Below are positions 37,235 to 45,212 of a stretch of DNA of 64,000 nt, in pieces; position 1 is the first letter of the stretch; every line of letters begins with the position of its first letter. The notes beneath the pieces were generated by a model. It was not told the DNA's origin. It worked only from the letters and a program-made list of their open reading frames with translations, and searched no databases. Position numbers and translations under genes: made by a program. Source of the DNA: Mycolicibacterium brumae (GTDB lineage Bacteria; Actinomycetota; Actinomycetes; Mycobacteriales; Mycobacteriaceae); NCBI RefSeq assembly GCF_025215495.1, contig NZ_CP104302.1:1178001-1242000 (forward strand), given 5' to 3'.

Positions 37235-37313
37235 ACCAAATGCGCGGCCTCATGCCGATACTTCGGCGTATACGACGCCCTCTTCTTCGTGCCCACAACA
37301 ACATCCTTTCCCG
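37235..37313. repeat. 79-bp target-site duplication, right copy
   Basis: Exact direct repeat of 35335-35413. It is followed by the last 55 bases of the IS3 element, including its terminal inverted repeat (37314-37368). Confidence 0.9.
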
Positions 37314-37368
37314 GCCAGCAGCACGCTGCCAAACCAATCGGGATGTCTACCGAACGGGGGCATCCTCA

Positions 37369-38578
37369 CCAGGGCTTGCAGGACATCTCGTACAGCCCAG
37401 CGGTGCCTGCTGCCACGAAATTCCCTGTCCGCCCACGCGAGACTGTGGGAAAGCCACAACACCACCGACTGTGGGGGGTGTGTGTAGTTATTCCTGTGTG
37501 CGAGTTGGTTCGCTTTGTTGGCGTATGCCGCTTGGCAGTAGGTGAGGGCTTTGCGGAAGTCGTGGGCGAGCCGGTCTTCTGGCCGTGGGCCCTTGTCGGC
37601 GTAGCTTCGGCCGAGCCCTGCCCAGGGGCGTCCGGGCAGTGTGTTGTTGAGGATGGCGTTGATGCTGTAGCCGTTTTTGACGGCGTTGAGCATCACGGAC
37701 ATGCGGGCTTCTGATGGTGTTGGCCAGCGCTTGTTGCGGGGGAGGATTCCGTCGGCGGCGAAAGCGGCCTCATCGGCGGTGAGCGGTTTGCGCCAGCAGA
37801 ACGGCGCGGCTAGGCGGAGGTCGTCGCCTTCGCCGCAGGTGGTCTGGTCAGGCTCGATCGTGGTGGTGTTCTCGCGCGTCCCCGCCGGCGCGGGCAGGGT
37901 TCCCAGGAGTGTGTAGAGCGCGGGCAAGAACCCCGGCTCGCTGCCGACGGTGAAGGCATCCACGGCATTGGCCAGGGGCCCGTCGAGGAGTCGGTGGCCA
38001 CCGCCCGAGCAGACGGTTCCGGGCACCGAGATCGCGCCGGTGCGCGCGTTGAGGTTAGGGGTGATGTCGAGGCTGGGAAGCCGCGCCGCGAGGGCCTGGA
38101 CGAGGCCTTTGAGTTCTGAGAAGGACGCCGAGGTGCCCGCGGCCAGGGGGACCAGGATGTGTCGGCCACCGCTGGTGGAGCGGTCGGTGACGATGCGCGC
38201 CCCGCAGGCGGTGAACCACGCGATCGCGGTGGCGACGTCGGCGTCGACCTGGCCCCGTCCGCCCCGCTTTGCGTCGAAGTCCAAAACAAGCATGGCGGTG
38301 CGGCCGACGCCGTTGAACAGGTGCACGGCCGCCAGCAGCGTCGGCAGCCGGTCGGTGATTTTGGCGCGGCGGACACTCTGCTTGGATTCGGGATCGATCA
38401 GCCGGACCACCCGGCGGCCGGCGGGGGCCATGAGGGGCGCGAGTGCGCGCCACACCGCAGCAGGCGGGTCGGTGGCCGCGCGGATGTCGCAGGCGGCCGC
38501 GACACTGTGGTCACGATTTGGCGCTGGCTCTGGCTCGGCGGCCAGGTATGCGCTATCGTGAGACGAGTCCTTGAACAA
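37369..38578 (-). pseudogene. Archaeo-eukaryotic primase-like replication protein, 3' end cut by IS3
   Basis: About 400 residues remain. The motifs of a primase-polymerase (AEP) fold are visible: MLVLDFDAKRGG (the DxD metal site), STSGGRHILVPL (the SxH motif) and GAISVPGTVCSGGGHRLLDG. Downstream residues (KRWPTPSEARMSVMLNAV) resemble the helical part of plasmid and phage replicases. The IS3 end at 37368 interrupts the gene; the frame runs into the IS and stops at 37250, so the original C-terminus is lost. I place the start at a TTG (38578) preceded by GAAAGGGA. An ATG further upstream would lie inside a terminator-like hairpin. Probably the replication protein of an integrated plasmid or ICE. 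Confidence 0.75.
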
Positions 38579-38613
38579 GACGGCGTCCCTTTCGAGGGGC
38601 AAAGGTGCGATCT

Positions 38614-38666
38614 GGTTCTGAGCTGGTAACTCAGAACCGCCCCGACCGGAGCTGGTAACTCGGGTC
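38614..38666. ncRNA. Pair of hairpins with identical loops upstream of the primase gene
   Basis: GGTTCTGAG and CTCAGAACC (38614-38638) form a perfect 9-bp stem. GACC(G)GAG and CTC(G)GGTC (38644-38666) form a second stem with one mismatch. Both enclose the same seven-base loop, CTGGTAA on the plus strand. The plus-strand order is hairpin, hairpin, then an intrinsic terminator (38673-38694), which would suit a short antisense RNA opposite the leader of the replication gene. It could equally be a structured leader of the primase mRNA. No transcript is known. Confidence 0.4.
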
Positions 38667-38672
38667 AAAGAC

Positions 38673-38694
38673 AAAGCCCCCGCCCGGGGCTTTT
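38673..38694 (+). terminator. Intrinsic terminator
   Basis: AAAGCCCC (38673) pairs with GGGGCTTT and is followed by T residues (ends 38694). On the minus strand it also leaves T-rich sequence, so it may work in both directions. Confidence 0.7.
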
Positions 38695-38740
38695 GTCGTA
38701 TCTAGGGGGATCGACACCGCTATGGATTTGTCTGCGTCTT

Positions 38741-38762
38741 CCCGAGGGTCCAGCCTCTCGGG
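38741..38762 (-). terminator. Hairpin downstream of the RHH-like gene
   Basis: CCCGAG (38741) and CTCGGG (ending 38762) form a 6-bp stem, extendable by a GU and a GC pair, a few bases after the stop of the minus-strand gene at 38769. Confidence 0.4.
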
Positions 38763-38768
38763 GTGCTG

Positions 38769-39218
38769 TCACATCGCCAGGCGCAGCATTCCCTCCTGGT
38801 CCCGGCGGACCGTCATAGCCGGTTGCGTGAGACCGAGGCGGGCCCGGACCACTTGGGCGTTGTAGGTCGCTTGGGGCAGCCGACCGCGCCGGCGTTCGAT
38901 CTCGCCGCGGACCTCGGGATGCACCCGCGCGGTCGCGTAGAGAACATGGTCGTCTGCGTCACCGGAGGGCGCGTCCTGCGCCGCGGAGCCCGCGTCGACG
39001 TTCAGCAGGGTCAGCTGGTGGCGAGGGTTAAGCAGATCACCGCGGCCCACGTGCTCGGCCAGTATTTCTGCGAGGAAGGTCGACCGGTCGACGGGGCCGC
39101 GGAGTCCGTCGACCGTAGCGACTTCGGACGGGTATAGGCCGACCTTGACGACTTCTCGGTCACCAAGGTGGGGGCGGCCCCGGCGGCCTGTTGAGGTCTT
39201 GAGCGCCATGCCGTTCAC
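38769..39218 (-). CDS. Small protein, possibly ribbon-helix-helix-like; plasmid-type
   Basis: 149 residues of unknown function. The first 60 residues (TGRRGRPHLGDREVVKVGLYPSEVATVDGL) followed by DRSTFLAEILAEHVG look like a short beta strand plus two helices, as in ribbon-helix-helix DNA-binding proteins. This is a judgement from pattern only. The rest, HPEVRGEIERRRGRLPQATYNAQVVRARLGL, is helical and basic. It lies between the primase remnant and the XRE gene, so a role in replication control or partition is possible. Confidence 0.5.
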   Translation of the reverse strand: MNGMALKTSTGRRGRPHLGDREVVKVGLYPSEVATVDGLRGPVDRSTFLAEILAEHVGRGDLLNPRHQLTLLNVDAGSAAQDAPSGDADDHVLYATARVHPEVRGEIERRRGRLPQATYNAQVVRARLGLTQPAMTVRRDQEGMLRLAM

Positions 39219-39367
39219 CTTGACCGATCGTTTCCAGGAAACCGGCGCGACACGCCGGAGTCCGGCCGCGGCACTTTAGTTCCGGGTTTTACTCCCGGCG
39301 TTTGTGACGCCTGTTTAGCCCGGTGCCAGGATCGGACGGTCCAGCAGGTGGCGAGCAGAGGAGCGTC

Positions 39368-39814
39368 GTGAGCCGACGTGTGAGCCGGGGTTTCCAGCGC
39401 GAGCGACTTTCGGCGCTGCTGGCCGAGAGCGGTATGGCGCGCTCCGATGTGGCCCGCCTGGCCGGCGTGGCGGCGTCCACACTCAACAGCTGGGAGCGGC
39501 GCGGCGGCGAGCCGGACATCGAGCGATTGGCGCGGGTGGTGCGACTTCTGGACGTGGAGATCGCTGAGGTTGTCGTGGTGCCCGACGACGAATGCATGCC
39601 CTCGGATTTGCGCGTTCGCCGAGGAATGACGCAGATGCAGCTGGGCCAGGCAGCCGGCCTGTCGACGACGGTGGTGTCCGGGTTTGAGCGGGGGGAGACC
39701 CGCTGGTCGCCGCGTAAAGCCGAGAAACTCGCCCCTGTGCTGGGAGTCAGCGTTGGCGAATTGGAAGCGGCATGGCTGAGGGCCAAGAATCGGCCGGCCG
39801 GAACGAAGCCCTAG
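39368..39814 (+). CDS. XRE-family regulator with two helix-turn-helix domains
   Basis: 148 residues from a GTG at 39368 with GAGGAG upstream. Two XRE helix-turn-helix domains follow each other: LSALLAESGMARSDVARLAG with STLNSWERRGGEPDIERL (about 10-60), and DLRVRRGMTQMQLGQAAGL with TTVVSGFERGETRWSPRKAEKL (about 78-130). A protein with two HTH units could bind closely spaced direct repeats, like those at 40302-40505. It converges with the WhiB-like gene. Confidence 0.85.
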   Translation: MSRRVSRGFQRERLSALLAESGMARSDVARLAGVAASTLNSWERRGGEPDIERLARVVRLLDVEIAEVVVVPDDECMPSDLRVRRGMTQMQLGQAAGLSTTVVSGFERGETRWSPRKAEKLAPVLGVSVGELEAAWLRAKNRPAGTKP

Positions 39815-39845
39815 CCAGCTCTGCTGGGTTGACCGCACAGGGCGG

Positions 39846-40277
39846 TCAGGCGGCGGCCGCGGCGGCAGCGCCGCGGCGGCTGCGCCGCGTGCTGGCGACG
39901 TCCGGCAGTGGCGGCAGCGGAGCGCCGCCCAGCTCGACGGCAGCACGGGACTTGAAGATTTCAAGGAACCGTTCGTAGATCGGTTCCAGGGCGGTGAGTT
40001 TGTCGCCGGGCAAAACCTGGCCCGCCCAGACGCCGTGTGTGGCGCGGCTGACGACGGCGTTGTAGGCACAGCGGCCAATGAAGGGGCAGGAGCTGCACAT
40101 CTTCTCGGCTCTCCGGTACTTGGTGTCCACGGCGAACCACAGCGCGTCGGACTCCGCCGGCGGCTTGGCCTGGCAGGGGGTCCGCTGCGTGGACACGAAG
40201 GTCCTGCGGATCGTGGGGGAGTCGGGAATCCCGGCTGCCGGGGTGGTGGACTTGGTGAACGACGCCTCGATGAGCAC
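39846..40277 (-). CDS. WhiB-like Fe-S transcription factor (plasmid/phage type)
   Basis: 143 residues. The four cluster cysteines are C35, C61, C64 and C70 (pattern C-x25-C-x2-C-x5-C, as in CSSCPFIGRC), followed by the turn GVWAG, the WhiB counterpart of G[VI]WGG. The spacing and the long N-terminus are like those of WhiB proteins on mobile elements rather than the chromosomal WhiB1-7. The C-terminus ends in an alanine run. The gene is divergent from the XRE gene at 40533 across the repeated palindromes. Confidence 0.85.
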   Translation of the reverse strand: MLIEASFTKSTTPAAGIPDSPTIRRTFVSTQRTPCQAKPPAESDALWFAVDTKYRRAEKMCSSCPFIGRCAYNAVVSRATHGVWAGQVLPGDKLTALEPIYERFLEIFKSRAAVELGGAPLPPLPDVASTRRSRRGAAAAAAA

Positions 40278-40301
40278 TTTGCACCCTCCTGACCTTGACT
40301 T

Positions 40302-40505
40302 TGACGGTTTTTCGTCCGTCCGTTTGTCGGTTTTACCGCTTATGAGGGGGAAGAGTAGCAGAGAATCCCGGTATTTTGTCGCTTTGACGGCTCATATTGT
40401 CGATTTTACCGGTCGCTAGGCCCGTGATCGGCCTACTTTGTCGGTTTTCGGCCTCTGCCTAGCCCTGCTCACGGCCCGTTTCGGTGTTGAGTGTCGGTTT
40501 TGCCG
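40302..40505. repeat. Array of repeated palindromic boxes (iteron or operator cluster)
   Basis: TGTCGGTTTTACCG or close variants occur at 40325-40338, 40398-40411 (TGTCGATTTTACCG), 40439-40451 (TGTCGGTTTTCGG) and 40492-40505 (TGTCGGTTTTGCCG). Weaker copies are at 40302-40316 and 40377-40390. The core CGGTTTTACCG is itself an inverted repeat. All point the same way. They fill the 255-base divergent region between the WhiB-like and XRE genes. They could be binding sites for either regulator or iterons of a replication origin. Confidence 0.7.
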
Positions 40506-40532
40506 ATCGCATCGGGCAAGATGAGGCCCATC

Positions 40533-41120
40533 ATGTCTCGGGAGAAGCTGGGTCAGCGCATGCGGCTGCGCCGTCGTGAACTCGGCCTGACCCAGGAGGC
40601 TGTCAGAGCTTCCGGCGGACCGGGCACCACGGCACAGCGGCAGCTGGAGAAGGGGCGGTATTCGCACGAGCTGACGCCGAAGCTGACGACCAGCATCGAA
40701 CGGGTGCTCGGCTGGGAGCCGGGGAGCGTGAAGTGCGTGCTCGACGGAGGGGAGCCGACGCTGGCGACGGCTCACGAACCGTCGATCGCCGAGGCCGAGG
40801 TCCGCCCGGACGGGGACGCCACCCCGGCCGGCCCCGCTGTCCCCGCCGCGGCCGCGCCAATGGCTGCGCCGGCCCCGGAGCCGACGGCACCGGCGCTGGG
40901 GGATCAGTTCGGCCTGGTGTACGAAGTGCTGGCCATGCGGGAGTCCTTCGCCGATACGACCGCGGGGTGGCCCGAGGAAACCCGCATCGCACTGCACGAT
41001 CAGGTCGAGAGATTCAGCAGGACCGCCGAAAACACCCTCCTTGCCGCGCTGTCATGGCTGCCCGACGAGGCCCGAGCCACGGCCTACCGGCTGCTGGCAC
41101 AGCTGCGCGATCCTCTGTGA
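40533..41120 (+). CDS. XRE-type helix-turn-helix protein with Ala/Pro-rich linker
   Basis: About 195 residues from the ATG at 40533, with GAGG upstream; in-frame ATGs 12 and 42 bases earlier are possible. The N-terminal HTH (LGQRMRLRRRELGLTQEAVRASG with TTAQRQLEKGRYSHELTPK) covers about 60 residues. A linker rich in Ala and Pro follows (about 90-125), then a helical C-terminal domain (YEVLAMRESFADTTAGWPEE). Probably a regulator of the island. Its target is unknown. Confidence 0.7.
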   Translation: MSREKLGQRMRLRRRELGLTQEAVRASGGPGTTAQRQLEKGRYSHELTPKLTTSIERVLGWEPGSVKCVLDGGEPTLATAHEPSIAEAEVRPDGDATPAGPAVPAAAAPMAAPAPEPTAPALGDQFGLVYEVLAMRESFADTTAGWPEETRIALHDQVERFSRTAENTLLAALSWLPDEARATAYRLLAQLRDPL

Positions 41121-41159
41121 CGGTGGCGCTTTGTCGGCGCGTGTGCCAATACTGAACGT

Positions 41160-41813
41160 ATGAGCGAATGGTGGGAGGATCAGCTGAACCGCGACGGCGC
41201 GGCGTCGGCGCTGCCGGCCCTGTGGACGCCGAGGGCGGTCGTCCCCCAGACCGCAAATCCGCAGGACTGGTGGACCTACGCGCGGCTGTGTGCGCGGCGC
41301 TACCGCGAGGGAGTGTTCCCCGAACCTGTGCGAGTTCACGGCCCGGTGCTGCGTCGTGACGAGAAGGCCCTCGTGCTCGCCGAGGGCATCGAGTACAGCC
41401 GCCTCTACGGCGGCGACGGCTACTACACTCCCGCCAACACGTGGGTCGTTGGCCGCCCGGCGGTGATGGCGACGGCCGCTGTCATCACCGCCACCGTCAA
41501 CCGGCGGCGGAAAGCTGCCGCCCGGCGGGAGGCCGAGGTCCGCTGGCGCGCTCAACAGAAGGTTGCCGCGATAGCCACTGACTGGCGAATCATGTGCAAT
41601 CCAGAAGGTCAGTTCATCTCGTTCTTCTACCGATCGGTGACTGAGTTCCACCCCGACCTGAGCGACTGGTCGATGACTCTGGCCTTCGGCGATGAGTGCA
41701 GCCCCCTGCGGCTCCGGGGCCTGGCGGTCCCGGCGATGGCTCTTTGGGTTGGTGCGGCGGCCTACGGCGCGGATTGGGTGGATGATCCCCGCCTCGCGCC
41801 GTTGCTGGCGTGA
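41160..41813 (+). CDS. Conserved-type hypothetical protein
   Basis: 217 residues, not recognised. The N-terminal part is acidic and aromatic (MSEWWEDQLNRDG). A middle stretch YGGDGYYTPANTWVVGRPAVMATAAVITATVNRRRKAAARREAE contains one possible membrane helix followed by a basic segment. The C-terminal half has a beta-rich pattern (CNPEGQFISFFYRS, DWSMTLAFGD). It precedes the EspC-like gene by 61 bases and is probably part of the same cluster. Confidence 0.6.
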   Translation: MSEWWEDQLNRDGAASALPALWTPRAVVPQTANPQDWWTYARLCARRYREGVFPEPVRVHGPVLRRDEKALVLAEGIEYSRLYGGDGYYTPANTWVVGRPAVMATAAVITATVNRRRKAAARREAEVRWRAQQKVAAIATDWRIMCNPEGQFISFFYRSVTEFHPDLSDWSMTLAFGDECSPLRLRGLAVPAMALWVGAAAYGADWVDDPRLAPLLA

Positions 41814-41874
41814 GTGCCTGGTCAGCTTTGGTTTGACCGCTGTGCCGAATGTTCCGGGCGAGTACGATCACGGC

Positions 41875-42144
41875 ATGGCACGAGATCTAGACGTCGATAC
41901 CTCTGCCGCCGGCGCGGGCCTGCTCGCCGCGGGCCAGGAACGCATGTCCGCGATCGCCGCCGGCGTTCCCATCCTGCCCGAAGGCGCATACATCAGCGCG
42001 TTCTCCACCGTGGTACGCGCCGCACTCATCGCAGACACCGCGAAGCTTTCAGGGAAGGTGACTGCCGGCCTGACGGCGACCGGGCCGTCGATGGCCAGCT
42101 ATGACACGCAGCAGGCGCTTAACACAGCAACCCTGAGTACCTGA
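41875..42144 (+). CDS. Small EspC/DUF2580-like protein, putative type VII secretion substrate
   Basis: 89 residues from the ATG at 41875. All-helical and Ala-rich, beginning LDVDTSAAGAGLLAAGQERM, which resembles the opening of the EspC/DUF2580 group (LRVDPAALRAAA...). There is no WxG and no clear YxxxD/E motif near the end (SYDTQQ is the closest). The assignment is helped by the neighbours: a one-helix membrane protein, a DUF5631/5632-like protein and a lysozyme-like protein, as around ESX loci. Confidence 0.5.
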   Translation: MARDLDVDTSAAGAGLLAAGQERMSAIAAGVPILPEGAYISAFSTVVRAALIADTAKLSGKVTAGLTATGPSMASYDTQQALNTATLST

Positions 42145-42157
42145 TTGCCGGGAAGGA

Positions 42158-42766
42158 ATGGCTAGAACGATGACCACCACTTCGCCACCTCCTTGGGCAC
42201 CGCCGACTGCCGGGGGAGGGGCCCTCCCGCCGCCACCGTCGCAGCCACTTCCGGAGGCTCGTCATCCACGGCGGCGCGGGCCGCACGTCAGAAAGGCTCT
42301 CGGAGCCGCCGCCGCTTTCCTGGTGCTGGTGCTGATCGGCGGGACCGCACTGATTACCTACACGCTCACGTCGCGCAGCTCGACTCCAGTAGTCGAGACC
42401 CCGGCGTCGGAGCCTTCCACGCCAGCCAGCTCGGCGGGGGACTCCGCCGTAGCCAAAGAGAGACTCTGCGCTGCATTCCTACAAACGACGAAGGGCTCCA
42501 CAGGCCGCGGCGGAGTTGTTAGCGACGGGGAACTCAATACTGCGAATGTTCTCCGGATAGTTGCGAGCGTGGTCACGATCCAGCGTGCCACGACCAACGA
42601 CGTGGCTCCCGACGTCGCCGAGCTCGCAAACGCCTTCGTTGACGGAAAACTCGCCTTGGCCAACGCAGCCCTCGCTAACGAGTCCATTGAGGAGCTGGTA
42701 CGCCTGAATGGGCTGGGCAACGAGGCGACACGGAACCTTGCCGACGCCTGCGGCATCGCCTACTGA
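42158..42766 (+). CDS. Proline-rich N-terminus, single-pass membrane protein
   Basis: 202 residues from the ATG at 42158 (AAGGA is immediately adjacent), or 198 from the ATG at 42170, which has better spacing. The first 45 residues are proline-rich (SPPPWAPPTAGGG), then a membrane helix (about 48-70: AAAFLVLVLIGGTALITY), then a helical outside domain with two cysteines (ERLCAAFLQ and LADACGIAY). The architecture is that of mycobacterial mCpl/LppX-like accessory membrane proteins found beside ESX cargo genes. The stop overlaps the next start (TGATG). Confidence 0.65.
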   Translation: MARTMTTTSPPPWAPPTAGGGALPPPPSQPLPEARHPRRRGPHVRKALGAAAAFLVLVLIGGTALITYTLTSRSSTPVVETPASEPSTPASSAGDSAVAKERLCAAFLQTTKGSTGRGGVVSDGELNTANVLRIVASVVTIQRATTNDVAPDVAELANAFVDGKLALANAALANESIEELVRLNGLGNEATRNLADACGIAY

Positions 42767-45150
42767 TGGCGGCAGTAACCACGGGGGCCAGCCCACGTCC
42801 ACCCGTCCCACCGCCGCCGCCCGGTCTGTCAATTCCGCGTGTGCCCGCCGCGCATATCACCCCGCCGTCAACACCGGCCCCGCCGGTGTTGACGGCGCCC
42901 GCTACCCCGGCCACTGGTGAAGGCGCGCGGCTACAGACGCTCCTCGCCAACGCCATGCCGTCAATTCCCGCCGGATACATCGCCGGGGTTGGGATGCCTG
43001 GCGGCGCAGATGTCCCGATGCCCACAGGGCTTTTCACCTACGCCTTGATCCAGCCGGGCCTGTGGCCACTTGAATCCGAAAGCCAGATCGACCAGGCCGC
43101 ACAGCAGCTCGGAGGCATAGGGTCTCGACATGAGGACGCCTCGACGACTGCGAGAGCCCGGACGGACGCGGTGTTCTCGGGCGACTGGGTAGGACAGGCC
43201 GCCCAATCCGCCGACGCACACTACACCGGAGAACACTCAACCCAGATTCGCCTGGCGGGAACCTACGACGCGGCAGCCCAGGGGTACCGCCGCCTTGGCC
43301 CACAGGTTCGAGACACTAAACGCAAGATGTTCGATGCGAATACTGACGCGCACAACGAGATTGATCAACTTCTCAAGTCAGACAACTTCTTCTCAACTGC
43401 GCAGATCCCACCAATTCTCACGAAGTATCGCGGCCTCATCACGTCGTACTCAGGTGAGCTGGCCCAATCCACCACCACCGAGATCTCACTGTTCACAAAC
43501 CGGTTCGGTGACGTGCCCGCGACGCCCATGGATTCGGACGGCGACGGCGGACTTCAAGACGACGACCCGACAGGCGGCGATCCAGCGGTGCCCGACCCCG
43601 ACGCCCTCGGGGAGGATTTACCTACAGGGCCCGGACTCCTCGAACCAAACCCCACGCCGGGAGGGCTAACCGACCAGCTCGCACCTCTGCTCCCCGCGCC
43701 CGTCAATCGGCTTCTCGAAGACACCCCGATTGGGAAAGCTCTGAACCAGGCGCTCCCGCAGATTCCGCAGATCCCTCAGCTTCCGGGCAGCGGTGCAGGT
43801 GATCCGTTGAAGTTGCTGACCGGCCCGACGAATCCGTTGACGAGCCTGTTCCGTGGGACGGGGCTTCCGCAGCTGCCGGGTGATGCGGGGAAGCTCTTGC
43901 AGCCCCAGGCCTTGAACCAGCATTTCCAGACCTTGGCGGCTTTCGGCGATCCGCTGTCCCGCGGGATGACGGTGGGCACCGCTGCTGTCCAACCGCTGGT
44001 GAGCGGCGCGCCGCCGACCGCGCCGCCGACGCCACTGGCTGCACCGGCACCGGCGACTGCGCCGGTTGTGAGCCCGCCGACGGTCGCGTCAGCGCCAGCA
44101 CCCGTGGCGGCAGCTCCGGCGACATCTGCAGGTGCCCCGATGCCTCCGATGACGCCGTACGGCTCGGTTATGCCGCCGGCAGCCGGCACCGCCCCCGCTG
44201 GCGCGCCGGTTCCTATGACTCCGGCCTCACCGGTCGCTCCCGCAGCTGCCACTGCGCCGGCGAGCGTGGTTCCCGCGGCAGTTCGAGACGTGTCCGGAAC
44301 GCGGGTCAAGCGAGAGTTGGCGGTCTCGGATTTGGATACCGCGCGCGCGGTGGTGGCAGATCTGGCGGCGGCGTCCAGCGTGAGTTACCCGGGGTTGGAG
44401 TGGGCCGTCGGTGTCGCGCGGGGGCCGTCGGGTGTGCCGGAGTTTTGGATCGTCAGCAACGAGGGCGCGTCGTATATCCCTGCGGGAGTGTATGTTCCAC
44501 GAACCATGCCCTTGGTGCGCGGGATGGACCCGGACTTTGATGCCCGGTGGTTCGGCTGGTTCGATCCTGCGGAGACGGTGTGGCGATCCATCACCTCGCG
44601 CGGACTCACCGTGTCTGCCATTGCGACCACGTGGTCGACTCCGGGGGAACGGGTGACTGAGAATGTGCCTGCCCTGGCGGCGGGAGTTTTAGGTCTGGAG
44701 GGTGGCCCGCCCGCCGCCGAGGCCGCCCAGCCCGCGCGGAATCGCTCGCATCGGCTGGAAACGCTGTCTGATTCGATCTGGTTCCAACTGCAACAGGCTG
44801 AGCGCACCGAGATGGAGGAGTACTGCCGGGCGTTGATCGAGCGAATCGCGTTCGCTGAACCTGCGTTGTCGTCGACCGCGCAGGATATTGCCCGAACGAT
44901 CGCCGCTGGGCGATGGCCCACTGCCGACGAGTGGGCGGCCTTGCAGGAGGAGTACCAGCGGGCGCAACTGATGGCTGGCGCGCAGCGACCGGGGCTGTTG
45001 GGCATCGAGGATCCCGAACAGCTGGTGGCCTACCAAGCGGACTTCATGATCTGCCGCCGCCTGGAAGCGCTACTCGCCTGGGAGCGCGGAGATCTGGCGG
45101 ACTTGCTGTACGCCGCGCTCGTTGGAGGCGTGGATCTCTCCAACCACTGA
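42766..45150 (+). CDS. Large WXG-like / DUF5632-DUF5631-like protein, putative type VII secretion effector (Rv3899c-like)
   Basis: 794 residues. The N-terminal about 60 residues are proline-rich. A helical region (about 110-245) has a WxG-like turn in VFSGDWVGQAAQSADAHY, as in proteins exported by type VII systems. A long Pro/Ala linker (about 250-505) contains an acidic patch (DSDGDGGLQDDD). The C-terminal part (about 505-790) looks like the DUF5632 domain (LEWAVGVARGPSGVPEFWIVSNEG, WFGWFDPAETVWRS) followed by the DUF5631 domain (RLETLSDSIWFQLQQ, ITRALIERIAF-like helices). Similar proteins sit beside ESX-2 (Rv3899c). No ESX secretion machinery is in the window. Confidence 0.65.
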   Translation: MAAVTTGASPRPPVPPPPPGLSIPRVPAAHITPPSTPAPPVLTAPATPATGEGARLQTLLANAMPSIPAGYIAGVGMPGGADVPMPTGLFTYALIQPGLWPLESESQIDQAAQQLGGIGSRHEDASTTARARTDAVFSGDWVGQAAQSADAHYTGEHSTQIRLAGTYDAAAQGYRRLGPQVRDTKRKMFDANTDAHNEIDQLLKSDNFFSTAQIPPILTKYRGLITSYSGELAQSTTTEISLFTNRFGDVPATPMDSDGDGGLQDDDPTGGDPAVPDPDALGEDLPTGPGLLEPNPTPGGLTDQLAPLLPAPVNRLLEDTPIGKALNQALPQIPQIPQLPGSGAGDPLKLLTGPTNPLTSLFRGTGLPQLPGDAGKLLQPQALNQHFQTLAAFGDPLSRGMTVGTAAVQPLVSGAPPTAPPTPLAAPAPATAPVVSPPTVASAPAPVAAAPATSAGAPMPPMTPYGSVMPPAAGTAPAGAPVPMTPASPVAPAAATAPASVVPAAVRDVSGTRVKRELAVSDLDTARAVVADLAAASSVSYPGLEWAVGVARGPSGVPEFWIVSNEGASYIPAGVYVPRTMPLVRGMDPDFDARWFGWFDPAETVWRSITSRGLTVSAIATTWSTPGERVTENVPALAAGVLGLEGGPPAAEAAQPARNRSHRLETLSDSIWFQLQQAERTEMEEYCRALIERIAFAEPALSSTAQDIARTIAAGRWPTADEWAALQEEYQRAQLMAGAQRPGLLGIEDPEQLVAYQADFMICRRLEALLAWERGDLADLLYAALVGGVDLSNH

Positions 45151-45212
45151 GCAGGGCTGTGAATCCGCTGGTGGGTGTGGTTGTGGCCGGTTTTGGGCTC
45201 TAAGTTGGTGCT

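Larger units (their letters stand above)
34163..37368 (-). mobile_element. IS3-family insertion sequence, copy 1, split by an IS1634-type element
   Basis: The outer ends are TGGGGTTGCCCCC at 34163 and the complementary GGGGGCATCCTCA ending at 37368. They share the 19-base core TGCCCCCGTTCGGTAGACA as terminal inverted repeats. The boundaries were set by comparing the flanks with the uninterrupted copy at 59196-60501, with which it appears identical. Without the inserted element and one copy of the 79-bp duplication the element is 1306 bp. I see no clear target duplication outside its ends. Confidence 0.9.
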
